This document shows positions 1 to 11,000 of a stretch of DNA of 64,000 nucleotides, in pieces. Each line of letters begins with the position of its first letter. Positions within the stretch are counted from its first letter, which is position 1. The notes beneath the pieces are model-generated. The model ran no database searches. It was not told the DNA's origin and saw only the letters and a program-made list of their open reading frames with translations. The translations under genes were made by a program, and so were the position numbers. This DNA is from Aquimarina sp. MAR_2010_214 (GTDB taxonomy: Bacteria; Bacteroidota; Bacteroidia; Flavobacteriales; Flavobacteriaceae): contig NZ_PJMS01000001.1 in the NCBI RefSeq assembly GCF_002846555.1, forward strand, positions 558,001 to 622,000, in the 5' to 3' direction.

Positions 1-218
<218 letters not shown>

Positions 219-423
219 AAATATTCTAACACTACATTTTAAGAAAATAGACATATTATTTTCTTGCCATTTTTATATACCAATTATTTAGAACTTATCT
301 TTTAATTGGTATATAATATATGGTATAGTATTTCCAAAAAACCAAACAAAAGTTCTTCGTAAAAATAGTTTCCTGGAAATGAAACTATAATACAGGATAT
401 GAACTTCTAAGAAAAACAATATA

Positions 424-1416
424 ATGAAATTAGCAACCATAAAAAACGATACCCGAGACGGACAACTAGTTGTAGTAAGCAGGGATCTAACCAAAGCCGT
501 AAAAGTTCCTGAAATTGCGCAAACAATGCAAGAGGCTTTGGATAATTGGGAAGATACTTCCCCTAAACTAGAAAAAGTATACGATCAGTTACAAAATAGC
601 ACATTACCAAATACTTTTGATTTTGATTCGACCGTAGCCATGGCTGCCATTCCCAGAGCTTATCATTGGGCAGACGGTAGTGCTTATGTTACTCATGTAG
701 AACTAGTAAGAAAAGCAAGAAATGCCGAATTACCAGAGACTTTCTGGACCGATCCCTTAATGTATATGGGGGCTTCTGATGCATTTATTGGAGCAAATGA
801 TGATATTGAAATTGAAAAAGAAGAATGGGGAATAGATTTTGAGTCTGAAGTCGCTGTAATAACAGATGATGTTCCTGCTGGTGTTAGCGCTAAAAATGCT
901 CAAAAGCATATTAAACTTGTGGCAATTATTAATGATGTTTCATTAAGGAATTTAATCCCTAATGAGTTAGCTAAACAATTTGGGTTCTATCAATCAAAAC
1001 CATGGACTACATTTTCTCCAGTAGTAGTTACGCCAGATGAACTAGACGATGCCTGGGAAAATGCCAAGGTACATCTACCATTGATATCTACACTAAATTC
1101 TAAAGTTATAGGATCACCTAATGCCGGAATAGATATGACTTTTGATTTTGGTCAATTGATCGCTCATGCTGCTAAATCAAGATCTTTAATAGCCGGATCT
1201 GTAATAGGATCAGGTACTGTTGCAAATCAAGGGAGTCCAGATGGATCAAGCTGTTTGGCAGAAGTTAGATGTTTAGAAATTATTAAAAACGGAAAACCAT
1301 CCACTCCCTTTATGAGTTTTGATGATCGTATAGAAATCGAAATGAAAAATAAACAAGGAGAAACTATTTTTGGAAAAATAGATCAGGTCGTAAAACAATA
1401 CAAACCTATAAATTAA
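424..1416 (+). CDS. Fumarylacetoacetate hydrolase family protein
   Basis: This 330-aa protein belongs to the fumarylacetoacetate hydrolase (FAH) superfamily. It has the family's length and the opening MKLATIKNDTRDGQLVVVSR seen in forms that sit in tyrosine-degradation clusters. The metal-binding Glu-x-Glu is visible as E140-S-E142 (DFESEVAV). Later family segments are SLRNLIPNE, the KPWTTFSPVVVTPDEL region and GSGTVANQ. It probably cleaves fumarylacetoacetate to fumarate and acetoacetate, the last step after HppD and homogentisate dioxygenase. It lies 205 bp after hppD on the same strand. The family also contains hydratases and decarboxylases, so the exact substrate is inferred from context. 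ATG start. Confidence 0.85.
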   Translation: MKLATIKNDTRDGQLVVVSRDLTKAVKVPEIAQTMQEALDNWEDTSPKLEKVYDQLQNSTLPNTFDFDSTVAMAAIPRAYHWADGSAYVTHVELVRKARNAELPETFWTDPLMYMGASDAFIGANDDIEIEKEEWGIDFESEVAVITDDVPAGVSAKNAQKHIKLVAIINDVSLRNLIPNELAKQFGFYQSKPWTTFSPVVVTPDELDDAWENAKVHLPLISTLNSKVIGSPNAGIDMTFDFGQLIAHAAKSRSLIAGSVIGSGTVANQGSPDGSSCLAEVRCLEIIKNGKPSTPFMSFDDRIEIEMKNKQGETIFGKIDQVVKQYKPIN

Positions 1417-1922
1417 ATAAATTGTGGACTTATTATTATGTAATCAAAGACAAATTAGTTCATACTATCGAGAAGTAGATCAAATCTATTTCCAGGCATA
1501 AAATGACACGAATTTTGGTTAGAAAAATAACTAAAAAAACACCCTTTTTATTGACTAAAATTGTTTTTTGCTTTTTTGAGAAAAATGCAATTTTCGCAGC
1601 AAATGATATAAACTTTTGTTAAATTTCATAATAAAAAAACGTTTTCGTTTGATAATTATTCAAAAAAAGTCCATTTTTGCATAAATAGGTGGAGTGGTTA
1701 CCGCCTATATCTAAAACAATAATTATTCTCATAATTTAAGTTTTTAGTTGGTTAATAAAAGTAAAGAAGAGAGCTGTGGTGGCTCTCTTTTTTTGTCTAT
1801 ATTTTAAAATTAGATAACAATATTCATTTTTATCTCTTCATATTAAATAGTATTTTTGGAATGGATATTGTAATTGCATATTCAATTAACATGTATGTCA
1901 AATAATAACAATGCCCTAAACT
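1417..1922. other. 506-bp intergenic region with hairpins, no gene
   Basis: No open frame with a credible start or homology is seen on either strand. The stretch is very AT-rich. It contains two G+C-rich hairpins, described under the candidate RNA at 1685-1795. Confidence 0.6.
1685..1795 (+). ncRNA. Candidate small RNA or isolated leader ending in a terminator
   Basis: Two hairpins stand out in AT-rich intergenic DNA. The first pairs ATAGGTGG (1685-1692) with CCGCCTAT (1701-1708), including one G-U pair. The second pairs AAGAGAGC (1767-1774) with GCTCTCTT (1782-1789) and runs into a T tract, which is the form of an intrinsic terminator. The preceding FAH stop is at 1416, some 350 bp away, so the terminator may serve a separate short transcript. 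No Rfam family is recognised. A long 3' UTR of the FAH gene is the simpler alternative. Confidence 0.3.
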
Positions 1923-2702
1923 ATGAAAAAGTATATTATAATATTGCTTTTGATAACAAGTATATCTCCTGCTTTTGCGCAAGATAGCCATAAAGCATTC
2001 GATTCTGGAGAATGGTTTAAGTTCAGAATTCATTATGGCCTTTTTACAGCTAGTTATGCTACACTTGAAATTAAAAAAGAACAGTTAAATGGGAAATCAG
2101 TACACCATATCATTGGTACAGGTAAATCATCCGGTTTTTTAAGTGTCTTTTTTAAAGTAGAAGATTATTATGAAACTTATATTGACATAGATAGAGTAAA
2201 ACCATATCGTTTCATTCGAAAAATAAATGAGGGAGGACATACCAAGAATATAGAAATTAACTTCGATCATAATGAAAACAAAGCATTAGTTTTCAACAAA
2301 AAACACAATACAAAAAAATCTTACCCAATACAATCTGATGTACAAGACATGATGTCTTCTTTTTATTATTTACGTAATAACATTAACACATCTTCTCTAA
2401 AAAAAGGAGATGAACAATATGTAAATATGTTTTTTGATAATGAAAGCTATCGTTTTAAGTTAAAATTCTTAGGAAGAGAAATCATTAAAACCAAAATGGG
2501 TAAAATTGCATGTTTAAAATTTAGACCCTATGTTCAAGCAGATAGAGTTTTTAAAGAAGAAGAAAGTATGACTGTATGGGTAAGCGATGATGACAACCGT
2601 ATGCCCGTAAGAATAAAAGCAGATATTGTTGTAGGCTCGATAAAAGCAGATTTAGATGCATTTAAAGGACTTAAACACCCATTTAAAATTATAGTAGATT
2701 AA
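1923..2702 (+). CDS. DUF3108 domain-containing secreted protein
   Basis: This 259-aa protein has a clear signal peptide (MKKYIIILLLITSISPAFAQ, cleavage after AQ). The mature part matches the DUF3108 pattern: AFDSGEWFKFRIHYG near the start, then YATLEIKKEQLNGKSVHHIIG, and the FFKVEDYYETYID segment. DUF3108 proteins are predicted periplasmic beta-rich proteins of unknown function. The stop codon overlaps the ATG of the tryptophan dioxygenase gene by one base (TAATG), so the two are translationally coupled and cotranscribed. No catalytic residues can be named. In Bacteroidetes this gene often accompanies the dioxygenase and an M23 peptidase, as here. Confidence 0.85.
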   Translation: MKKYIIILLLITSISPAFAQDSHKAFDSGEWFKFRIHYGLFTASYATLEIKKEQLNGKSVHHIIGTGKSSGFLSVFFKVEDYYETYIDIDRVKPYRFIRKINEGGHTKNIEINFDHNENKALVFNKKHNTKKSYPIQSDVQDMMSSFYYLRNNINTSSLKKGDEQYVNMFFDNESYRFKLKFLGREIIKTKMGKIACLKFRPYVQADRVFKEEESMTVWVSDDDNRMPVRIKADIVVGSIKADLDAFKGLKHPFKIIVD

Positions 2703-3667
2703 TGAATGAATCTATAAAGCCAGAGATTGCCGAAAAAATAAAGCAACTAGAAAAAAAATTTAAAAACTCTGGCCAGGATCTGGGGTCATATTTAGACGGT
2801 CTACTTCACGATCGATATTTAACCTATTGGGATTATATACACCTGGACACTTTATTAAGCTTACAGATCCCAAGAACACATTTCCCTGACGAGGAGATCT
2901 TTATTACTTATCATCAAATTACAGAACTCTATTTCAAGCTAATTATACATGAATTAAAGCAGATCATTGATGACAAATTACAAAATGCCGCTTTTTTTAC
3001 TACTAAAATTGATAGAGTAAATCGTTATTTCGGAGTTTTGATCAATTCTTTTGACGTTATGATTAGAGGAATGGACAGAGAACAATTTCTTAAATACCGA
3101 ATGTCTCTTCTACCTGCAAGTGGTTTTCAATCTGTGCAATTTAGGTTAATCGAGATCTATTCAACTCCCCTGACGAATCTTGTAAGTGCTAAAGAAAGAG
3201 ATATTTTTTCTGAAAAAGATGTCCTCGAAGAAGTATTCGAACATTTGTACTGGAAATCTGGTGCTACCGATAAAGAAACCGGTGAAAAAACACTTACTCT
3301 TAAGCAATTCGAATATCGATATACACCAAGAATGATGCGTATTGCTCACCAAGTACAACAGAGCACTATTTTTCACAAATACCTCGAACTACCAGAAAAA
3401 GAGCAAAATAATGTGCTCCTTATCGAAGCATTACGTACTTTTGACACTAATGTGAATGTTAATTGGTTATTAATGCACATGGGTGCTGCCTATAGGTATC
3501 TCAATAAAGAGAAAGGTGAAGTTTTGGCTACAGGAGGAACTAACTGGAAAAGTTTCTTGCCTCCAAGTTTTCAAAGGATTATGTTTTTTCCTAATCTTTG
3601 GACCAAGGAAGAAAAAGAAAACTGGGGTCAACAATGGGTTACTCATCAATTTAATACCGCAAAATAA
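2702..3667 (+). CDS. kynA: Tryptophan 2,3-dioxygenase family protein
   Basis: This 321-aa protein is a haem-dependent dioxygenase of the tryptophan 2,3-dioxygenase family, which opens the indole ring to give N-formylkynurenine. The hallmark stretches are present: YWDYIHLDTLLSLQ, then EEIFITYHQITELYFKLIIHE (substrate pocket and distal-side His), MPASGFQS-like LLPASGFQSVQFR, and WVTHQF near the C-terminus. Length is slightly above the usual 280 because of a longer N-terminus. It overlaps the DUF3108 stop by one base. With HppD and the FAH-like enzyme it makes an aromatic amino-acid catabolic neighbourhood. Cytoplasmic. Confidence 0.88.
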   Translation: MNESIKPEIAEKIKQLEKKFKNSGQDLGSYLDGLLHDRYLTYWDYIHLDTLLSLQIPRTHFPDEEIFITYHQITELYFKLIIHELKQIIDDKLQNAAFFTTKIDRVNRYFGVLINSFDVMIRGMDREQFLKYRMSLLPASGFQSVQFRLIEIYSTPLTNLVSAKERDIFSEKDVLEEVFEHLYWKSGATDKETGEKTLTLKQFEYRYTPRMMRIAHQVQQSTIFHKYLELPEKEQNNVLLIEALRTFDTNVNVNWLLMHMGAAYRYLNKEKGEVLATGGTNWKSFLPPSFQRIMFFPNLWTKEEKENWGQQWVTHQFNTAK

Positions 3668-3679
3668 AATAGTCGTCAG

Positions 3680-4942
3680 TTGAAGCAAATAGGTTATTTA
3701 CTACTTACCGCGGTAGTATTATTTTCATGTCAAAAAGAAAAAAAAGAAGCAAAAGTTATTGTTCCAGAAGTTATAGAGGAAGAAAAAGCGCCTCCAATTA
3801 TAACTGAATTTGGTTACGTTCTAAATGACTTTAATGTTGTTAAAGACACCATACGCCCCGGAGATAGTTTTGGAGCCATTATGGATACTCATGGGATAAG
3901 TAGAACTAAAGTATTTGAGATCACTAATACAATTAAAGACACCTTTAATGTAGCCAGAATTCAGGCAGGAAAACCTTATATGCTTCTTAAATCAAAAGAT
4001 ACTACAGAAAAAGCACAGGTATTTGTATATCAAAACAACAAAATCGATTATACCGTGATTGATTTTAGAGATAGTATCATTGCCAAAAAAAGCAAAAAAC
4101 CAGTAGCGCTTGTTGATAAAACTGCTTCTGGAATCATAAACAGCAGTTTAATGCAAACATTTGACGATATGGATCTCAATTTTCTGGTTGCATATAACAT
4201 GGCAGATATCTATGCATGGACTATTGATTTCACAAGATTACAAGCAGGAGATAGATTTAAGGTAATTTATACCGAAAAATTTATTGATGATACTATTCCC
4301 GCAGGAGTTGATAAAATCAAAGCCTGCTATTTTGAACATCGAGGTAAACCTATTTATGCTTTTAGGTTTATTGATGATTCTATTAACAATTCTATAGATT
4401 ATTATGATGATGAAGCTAATAATTTACGTAGAGCATTTCTTACTGCTCCTGTAAAATTTAGTAGAATTTCTTCGCGATACAACCTTAAACGCAGAATCAA
4501 ATATTATGGCAACAAAGTAAGGCCACATCGAGGGACAGATTTTGCTGCTCCTATAGGTACCCCGATATTGGCCACTGCAGATGGAGTCGTAACCAAATCT
4601 GAGCGAAGAGGCGGAAATGGTAAATATGTAAAAATAAGGCATAATGCCACTTATGATACTCAATATCTACACATGAGCAGACAAGCTGTAAAAGTAGGTG
4701 AATTTGTAAACCAAGGAGATGTTATAGGATATATTGGGATGACTGGTAACACAGGAGGTCCCCATGTGTGCTACAGATTCTGGAAAAACGGAAAAGAAGT
4801 AGACCCATTTAAACAAGATCTTCCGGCTTCAAAACCACTAGCCGATAGTCTTAAACAAGGTTTTTATAACCACGTTCAACCTTTAAAGACCGAATTAGAT
4901 AGTATTCCTTTTAAACCACAAAAACCGCAGGAAATTTTATAA
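3680..4942 (+). CDS. M23 family metallopeptidase lipoprotein
   Basis: This 420-aa protein starts at TTG. No better in-frame ATG precedes the signal peptide, which ends in a lipobox (VVLFSC, Cys17), so it should be lipid-anchored. The N-terminal 250 residues are a regulatory/LysM-like region. The C-terminal LytM domain spans about 260-390, with H283-x3-D287 (HRGTDF) and a QYLHMS segment. The usual final HxH is H362-V-C364, so the second histidine zinc ligand is replaced by Cys. The family cleaves peptidoglycan cross-bridges or activates amidases. The gene lies 12 bp after the dioxygenase and 3 bp before pgi. A hydrolase is likely, but a non-catalytic activator is possible because of the altered ligand. 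Confidence 0.87.
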   Translation: MKQIGYLLLTAVVLFSCQKEKKEAKVIVPEVIEEEKAPPIITEFGYVLNDFNVVKDTIRPGDSFGAIMDTHGISRTKVFEITNTIKDTFNVARIQAGKPYMLLKSKDTTEKAQVFVYQNNKIDYTVIDFRDSIIAKKSKKPVALVDKTASGIINSSLMQTFDDMDLNFLVAYNMADIYAWTIDFTRLQAGDRFKVIYTEKFIDDTIPAGVDKIKACYFEHRGKPIYAFRFIDDSINNSIDYYDDEANNLRRAFLTAPVKFSRISSRYNLKRRIKYYGNKVRPHRGTDFAAPIGTPILATADGVVTKSERRGGNGKYVKIRHNATYDTQYLHMSRQAVKVGEFVNQGDVIGYIGMTGNTGGPHVCYRFWKNGKEVDPFKQDLPASKPLADSLKQGFYNHVQPLKTELDSIPFKPQKPQEIL

Positions 4943-4945
4943 ACC

Positions 4946-6592
4946 ATGACATTACCAACTATTAACCCAACCACCACAAAAGCCTGGGAAGCATTAAAAT
5001 CTCATTATGAAACCATAAAAGATACACACCTTACAACTCTTTTTAAACACAATCCGGATCGCGCACATGCTTTTTCGATTGAATGGAAGGATTTTTATGT
5101 AGATTATTCTAAAAACAGGATCGATAAAACCACAAAAAACCTGTTATTGGACCTGGCTAGAGAAGTAAAGCTCGATGAAGCTATACAACATTATTTTGAT
5201 GGTAGTACTATTAATGAGACAGAGAATAGAGCCGTTCTACATACCGCTCTCAGAACACCATCTGAACATCAAGTTATCATTGATGGTAAAAATATAGTCT
5301 CAGAAGTTACAAACGTAAAAGAAAAAATAAAATCCTTTAGCCATCAGGTCATTTCAGGAAATCTTAAAGGATATACGGGTAAAGCTTTTACCGATATTGT
5401 AAATATTGGTATTGGAGGATCTGATCTTGGCCCTGCTATGATTACAGAGTCCTTAACGTATTATAAGAATCATCTTACTCTACATTTTATCTCTAATGTA
5501 GATGGAGATCATGTTCATCAAAACCTAAAAAAATTAGATCCAGAGACTACCTTATTTGTAGTCGTATCTAAAACCTTTTCTACTCAAGAAACCATATCCA
5601 ATGCTACAACAGCAAGAAAGTGGTTCACCCAAAATGCGCCTAAAGAAGCTGTGGGAAAGCATTTTGTAGCCGTATCAAGTAATATTCTTAATGTGACCAA
5701 TTTTGGGATTGCAGAAGAAAATATTTTCCCTTTATGGGATTGGGTTGGTGGTCGTTTTTCTTTATGGAGCGCAGTTGGATTGTCTATAAGTCTATCTATA
5801 GGCTTTGAAAATTTTGAAGCCCTACTAGCTGGAGCCTATGAAATGGATGAGCATTTTAAAAATACTCCTTTTGAAGAAAATATTCCCGTAATTTTAGGAA
5901 TGCTTAGCATATGGTACAATAATTTTTTTAATGTAGAAAGCGAAGCTATTATTCCCTACTCTCAATATTTACATAGGTTACCAGCATATCTGCAACAAGG
6001 TATTATGGAAAGTAATGGAAAAAGTACAGATCGTAATGGTAATCCTATTACCTACCAAACCGGTACGATTATCTGGGGAGAGCCAGGAACTAATGCTCAG
6101 CATGCATTCTTTCAATTAATTCATCAAGGAACCAAATTGATTCCAGCAGAATTTATTGGCTTTAAACACTCCTTATTTAGTGATCAGGATCATCAAAATA
6201 AGTTAATGGCCAATTTTTTTGCACAAACAGAAGCCTTGATGAATGGTAAAACTCAAGAAGAAGTGCTTCAGGAATTAAGTGCTAAAAATACCTCTGATGA
6301 AAAATTAAAAAAACTACTCCCTTTTAAAGTATTTGCAGGTAATAAACCAACAACCACTATTTTAATTGATACCCTTACCCCTAAAAACTTAGGAGCATTA
6401 GTATCAATGTATGAACAACGTATTTTTATTCAAGGTATCATATGGAATATTTTTAGCTATGATCAATGGGGTGTAGAATTAGGTAAGCAACTGGCTACTG
6501 CTATCTTATCTGAAATCGATACTCATGAAGTTAAAGAACACGATTCGTCAACAAAAGCTCTTTTACAAAGATATTTAGACAACTCTGAATGA
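4946..6592 (+). CDS. pgi: Glucose-6-phosphate isomerase
   Basis: This 548-aa enzyme interconverts glucose 6-phosphate and fructose 6-phosphate in glycolysis. Full family length is present. Signature segments are IGIGGSDLGPAM (around 154-165), DWVGGRFSLWSAVGL (265-279), the GKSTDRNG loop, and the C-terminal YEQRIFIQGIIWNIFSYDQWGVELGK helix. The ATG is only 3 bp after the M23 peptidase stop, so the genes are probably cotranscribed. An IS1595-family element sits 126 bp downstream and does not disturb the reading frame. Confidence 0.97.
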   Translation: MTLPTINPTTTKAWEALKSHYETIKDTHLTTLFKHNPDRAHAFSIEWKDFYVDYSKNRIDKTTKNLLLDLAREVKLDEAIQHYFDGSTINETENRAVLHTALRTPSEHQVIIDGKNIVSEVTNVKEKIKSFSHQVISGNLKGYTGKAFTDIVNIGIGGSDLGPAMITESLTYYKNHLTLHFISNVDGDHVHQNLKKLDPETTLFVVVSKTFSTQETISNATTARKWFTQNAPKEAVGKHFVAVSSNILNVTNFGIAEENIFPLWDWVGGRFSLWSAVGLSISLSIGFENFEALLAGAYEMDEHFKNTPFEENIPVILGMLSIWYNNFFNVESEAIIPYSQYLHRLPAYLQQGIMESNGKSTDRNGNPITYQTGTIIWGEPGTNAQHAFFQLIHQGTKLIPAEFIGFKHSLFSDQDHQNKLMANFFAQTEALMNGKTQEEVLQELSAKNTSDEKLKKLLPFKVFAGNKPTTTILIDTLTPKNLGALVSMYEQRIFIQGIIWNIFSYDQWGVELGKQLATAILSEIDTHEVKEHDSSTKALLQRYLDNSE

Positions 6593-6718
6593 TAAATCTA
6601 TTTTCAGTTTTGTTCTCCTGTTTGAAAATAATATGTTAATCGCAATGTATTTAACATTCATTTTCTGAATTATGGACGTTTTTTTCGCCTAATGTTGCAA
6701 CATTGTATTAAATTTTAA

Positions 6719-7771
6719 GGCTAAGTTCTAAAAAGCATATTATTTACTACTATGTTTTTAAATTCCATCCAGGCAGTATTGGAAGCAAAGGCTATAGCTG
6801 CTACGGTTGCCATTTTACTGGTTGAATTTTTTATTTTTTCTAAGACTAAAAACCAATTCAGATAATTCTGAAGGTATTTTGTTGCCACTCCATTGAAGGG
6901 CTCCATAAATTTCCTTAGACGCATATCCATATTATTCACATTTTGTACGTGATATATTTTGTCAACAGCTCTTTGACCCTTCGAAGCATTAAATTTTTTG
7001 TGTGCTACCTTCTTGTCTTTTGCAAATGCAGTATAGCTTCTGTGACTGTCGCTACAAAGGGTTTCTACTTTAGCCAACTTCCCTTGTAATATAGTCTCCA
7101 AGTCACTTTTACTAATGCGACCTCTGGTAGCTACTTTGAAATCTTTGTTCCCTGATCGGTCACAACTGGCTATCACAGCTACTTTTTCATTACTGAGACC
7201 AGCTTTACTTGCCTTTGCGCCACGTTTTCTAGCAGGACGATCCAAATTTCGATTCCCTTTTTCAGAGTAAGCAAAGAAAAGATCATCACTCTCTAGGATT
7301 CCTTGGAATTCATCCACACTTACGCTCCCAAAGGAGACAAGTAATTTGTGCCTCCAATCAAAAGAAGTCTGAATAGAAATCCCTGTTTCTTTGGCACTCT
7401 TGCGAATACTATATCCAGAGAGTAAACAGAATAAATAACGATTAACTTTGTCTTTCTTCTTGAGGTTGTACCAGAACTTACCGGTAGTTTCACTAAAGTT
7501 TTTATGACAAGTATTACAAACATAGCGCTGTACTCCTTTGAGCTTACCATTAGCCTTAATTTTATTGCACTTACAATGAGGACAGCTTATGGCTTTACTC
7601 TGATTGCTATCAATCAGGGCTGAACCCTCAGTAGAGATCTCCAATAATGTGGAAACAATTTCTGATTGAACCAAAGCCGATGAACTAATGAAAAAATCTC
7701 TAAAATCTTCTGGTATCATTTCTCCGTTTTTATAAAGTAAAGATAAAACATATTCTAATTAGAACTTAGCC
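6719..7771 (-). mobile_element. Complete IS1595-family insertion sequence (1053 bp)
   Basis: The element is bounded by perfect 12-bp inverted repeats: GGCTAAGTTCTA at 6719-6730 and its complement TAGAACTTAGCC at 7760-7771. It is flanked by an exact 8-bp duplication, AATTTTAA, at 6711-6718 and 7772-7779. GG-starting ends and an 8-bp target duplication are typical of IS1595. One transposase gene fills it, and its TAG stop lies inside the left repeat. Exact ends, intact frame and undegraded duplication indicate a recent and possibly active copy. It landed between pgi and the TonB receptor gene without breaking either. Confidence 0.95.
6721..7719 (-). CDS. IS1595 family (ISXO2-like) transposase
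   Basis: This 332-aa transposase has an N-terminal zinc ribbon (C46-x2-C49, C68-x2-C71), a short helix-turn-helix region near 104-122, and the ISXO2-like DDE catalytic domain from about 135. The likely first catalytic acid is D145 (ILESDDLFF). The second is D224 (CSDSHRSY). The third position, where many members have Glu in HTNxIE, is N262 (HVQNVNN), so it belongs to the DDN variant known in subgroups of the family. The start codon lies 41 bp inside the right end, and the stop is within the left terminal repeat. Confidence 0.95.
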   Translation of the reverse strand: MIPEDFRDFFISSSALVQSEIVSTLLEISTEGSALIDSNQSKAISCPHCKCNKIKANGKLKGVQRYVCNTCHKNFSETTGKFWYNLKKKDKVNRYLFCLLSGYSIRKSAKETGISIQTSFDWRHKLLVSFGSVSVDEFQGILESDDLFFAYSEKGNRNLDRPARKRGAKASKAGLSNEKVAVIASCDRSGNKDFKVATRGRISKSDLETILQGKLAKVETLCSDSHRSYTAFAKDKKVAHKKFNASKGQRAVDKIYHVQNVNNMDMRLRKFMEPFNGVATKYLQNYLNWFLVLEKIKNSTSKMATVAAIAFASNTAWMEFKNIVVNNMLFRT

Positions 7772-8061
7772 AATTTTAATTAACAATCCACTAGTTAATA
7801 ACTTGTTAATATCTTCAACCAATTACTAATCAATCTGATACTAAAAAAAATTATCTTAAAACTATAATACAAACCTGCAAAAGATTTAACATTTTAATAA
7901 ACTATGCATACATAAAGATTCGTTCTTTTGCGAAGAGTATTAACACTATCAATTATTTACAAAACTGGATATGATTTAAATAATTTTTAAGCCACTTTTA
8001 GTGTCATTATTTCAATCGTTAAGAGTTTTATGAGACAATTAAAAACAATTAAAACACACTC

Positions 8062-11000
8062 ATGAAAAAGATTACATTTTTATTTGTTGTAATCCTTATC
8101 GCAGTCGTTGGGAAAACGTTTGCGCAAGGGGTAACTACTTCTTCATTAGGAGGTAAAGTTACAGACAATGCAGGTGGTCCACTACCTGGAGCTAATATTG
8201 TGGCAGTTCATCAAGCATCAGGTACAACCTATGGTGCAACTACCGATTTTGATGGATTTTATAGAATTTCTGGTATGCGTACCGGAGGTCCTTATACTAT
8301 TACCATTTCTTATCTTGGATTTAATGATTATGTAAGAGAGAATATATCTCTTCAATTAGGACAATCTTTCAGAATTAGTACTCAGATGGTTGAGGCATCA
8401 AGCGAATTAGAAAAGGTAGTTATAACCGTTACTAATAATGGTGTATTTAACTCTAACAAAAGTGGTGCAGAAACTAATATTTCGCAAAGAGATATTCAAA
8501 ATTTACCACAAACTTCCCGATCTGTTGCAGATTTTGTTAGATTAACACCACAAGCTCAGGTATCTGAAGATGATGATGGTTTTAGCATCTCTTTGGCAGG
8601 TCAGAATAGTAGATATAATGCTATCTATATTGATGGTGCAGTTAATAATGATGTTTTTGGATTAGCAGACTCTGGAACTAATGGAGGACAAACTGGTGTA
8701 AATCCATTTTCAGTAGATGCTATTGAATCTTTTCAAGTACAAATAGCACCTTTTGATGTAAGAATTGCTGGTTTTGCTGGTGGTGCGATAAGTGCTGTTA
8801 CAAGATCAGGAACAAATACTATTGAAGGATCTGCTTATGCATTTATAAGAAATCAAGATTTAGCTGGTAAAACACCTCCTAGTTTGCTTAATGAAGGTGA
8901 GTCTAGAGAAAAATTTCCTGATTTTTCATCTACTACATATGGGGTAAGAGTTGGTGGACCAATTATTAAAGATAAATTGTTCTACTTCATTAATTATGAA
9001 AGAGAAGATAGAGAAGTCCCTCAACCTTTCAATATCAACAATTATACTGGGGATTCTAACACACTTGCTGCAATAGAAAGTTTAAGATCCAGAACTCTTG
9101 CAACATATGGTTATGATATCGGTGGATTTCAGAGCAACGAAACTACTTTAGAAAGTGATAAATTTACTATTAAATTAGATTGGAATATTAATGAAAATAA
9201 CAAATTATCTTTCAGACATGGTTATGTTAAAGGATCAAATTTAGAAGCTAGAAATTCTAATAGTAGAGGAATTGGTTTTGAAAATGGGTCAGAAAAATTT
9301 GTTACTGTTTCTAACTCTTCTGCATTAGAGATAAACTCTACTATTGGCTCAGATTATTCAAATAACCTTATTATAGGGTATACTAGAGTAAGAGACGACA
9401 GAGATCCTAGTGGTAGTCCATTCCCAACAGTAAGAATTGCCGACGGTTTAAATAACAGAGATTTTAGACAAGGTCTTATTTTTGGAAACGAGCCTTTCTC
9501 TACAGCAAACCTTTTAGATCAAGACATCTTTACATTAACAAATAATTTTGAGATTTATAAAGGAGCACATACTATAACCATAGGTACTCATAACGAATAT
9601 TCAAAAATTAAAAACTTATTCTTTGCCTTTAATCATGGAGATTATACTTTTCTTACTGTAGATGATTTTCTTACAGGACAACCTGCTAGTTTTTACCAGA
9701 GAGAGTATTCTTTATTAGGAGGACTCGGTACTGGTGATGATTCTACAGGAGCATCAGAATTTGATGTACTTCAATTAGGTATTTATGCACAAGATGAAGT
9801 TCAGTTTACAGATAATTTTAAAATTACTATTGGTCTTAGATTTGACTTTCCTATTTGGGAAGATGGGCTTGCCAATGATGATTTTAATAACAGAACGATA
9901 CCTTTACTTGAAGCAGCCGGATATGATTTACAAGGTGCAAGAGTTGGAAAAGGTGTTGACTCACAAGTTTATATCTCGCCTAGAGTTGGGTTTAACTGGA
10001 ATGTAAATGGTGAACGTAAAACACAAATCCGTGGAGGTTTCGGTATCTTTACCTCAAGACTTCCTTTAGTATGGCCAGCAGCAACATATAATAATAATGG
10101 AGTTACAGGTGGAAGATCTAGAAGCTTTGAGCTTAGCGACCCTGTAGTGTTTAATCCAAATATTAACCAACAACCTGTTACAGTACAACCTGGTACAGGT
10201 GGCGTTGGTGGTCGAATTGATTTATTCGCTCCAGACTTCAAATTACCACAAGTATTCAAAGCAAATTTTGCAATAGATCAAAAATTACCTTTATGGGGAT
10301 TGGTTGCAAGTGCAGATTTAATTTGGAATGATAATATAACTGCTCTTAATTACCAACAGTTGAATATAGTAGGTGAAGCAGGAGCTCTAAATGGTCCTGA
10401 TAATAGACCTTATTATGATGATAATGAAATTGATGATACATACAGAGACATTATATTAGCTTCAAACACCGGTGAAGGATATTCTTGGAATGCTAGTTTT
10501 ACACTTAGAAAACCTTTCGAAAATGGTTTCCAAGGGCAAGTATCTTATTCTTATGGTGATTCTAAATCCCTTTTTGATGGTACTTCATCAAGAAATATTT
10601 CACAATGGGCAAATATAGAAACGGTAAATGGAAAAAATGCACCTCAATTAAGCAGATCAGATTTTGCTCAAGGGCATAGAATCAACGCTAATGTTTCTTA
10701 TGAAATCAAATGGACTGATAATTTAAAAACTACGTTTGGCGTATACTACGAAGGATCTCAAGGACAGCCTTATTCTTTCATATATGATGGATCATTACTT
10801 GGAGATAACAGATCTGACAATGCTTTATTGTATGTTCCTGCTAACCAGAGTGAAATTAACCTTGTTCCTTTTAGAGATCGTGACGGAAACATAATCCCAG
10901 GATCAGATACTCCTGCAGAGCAATGGGCAGCCTTAAATGCATTTATAGAAGGAAACGACTACTTAAGAAAAAGAAGAGGTCGTTATGCAGAGCGTAACGG

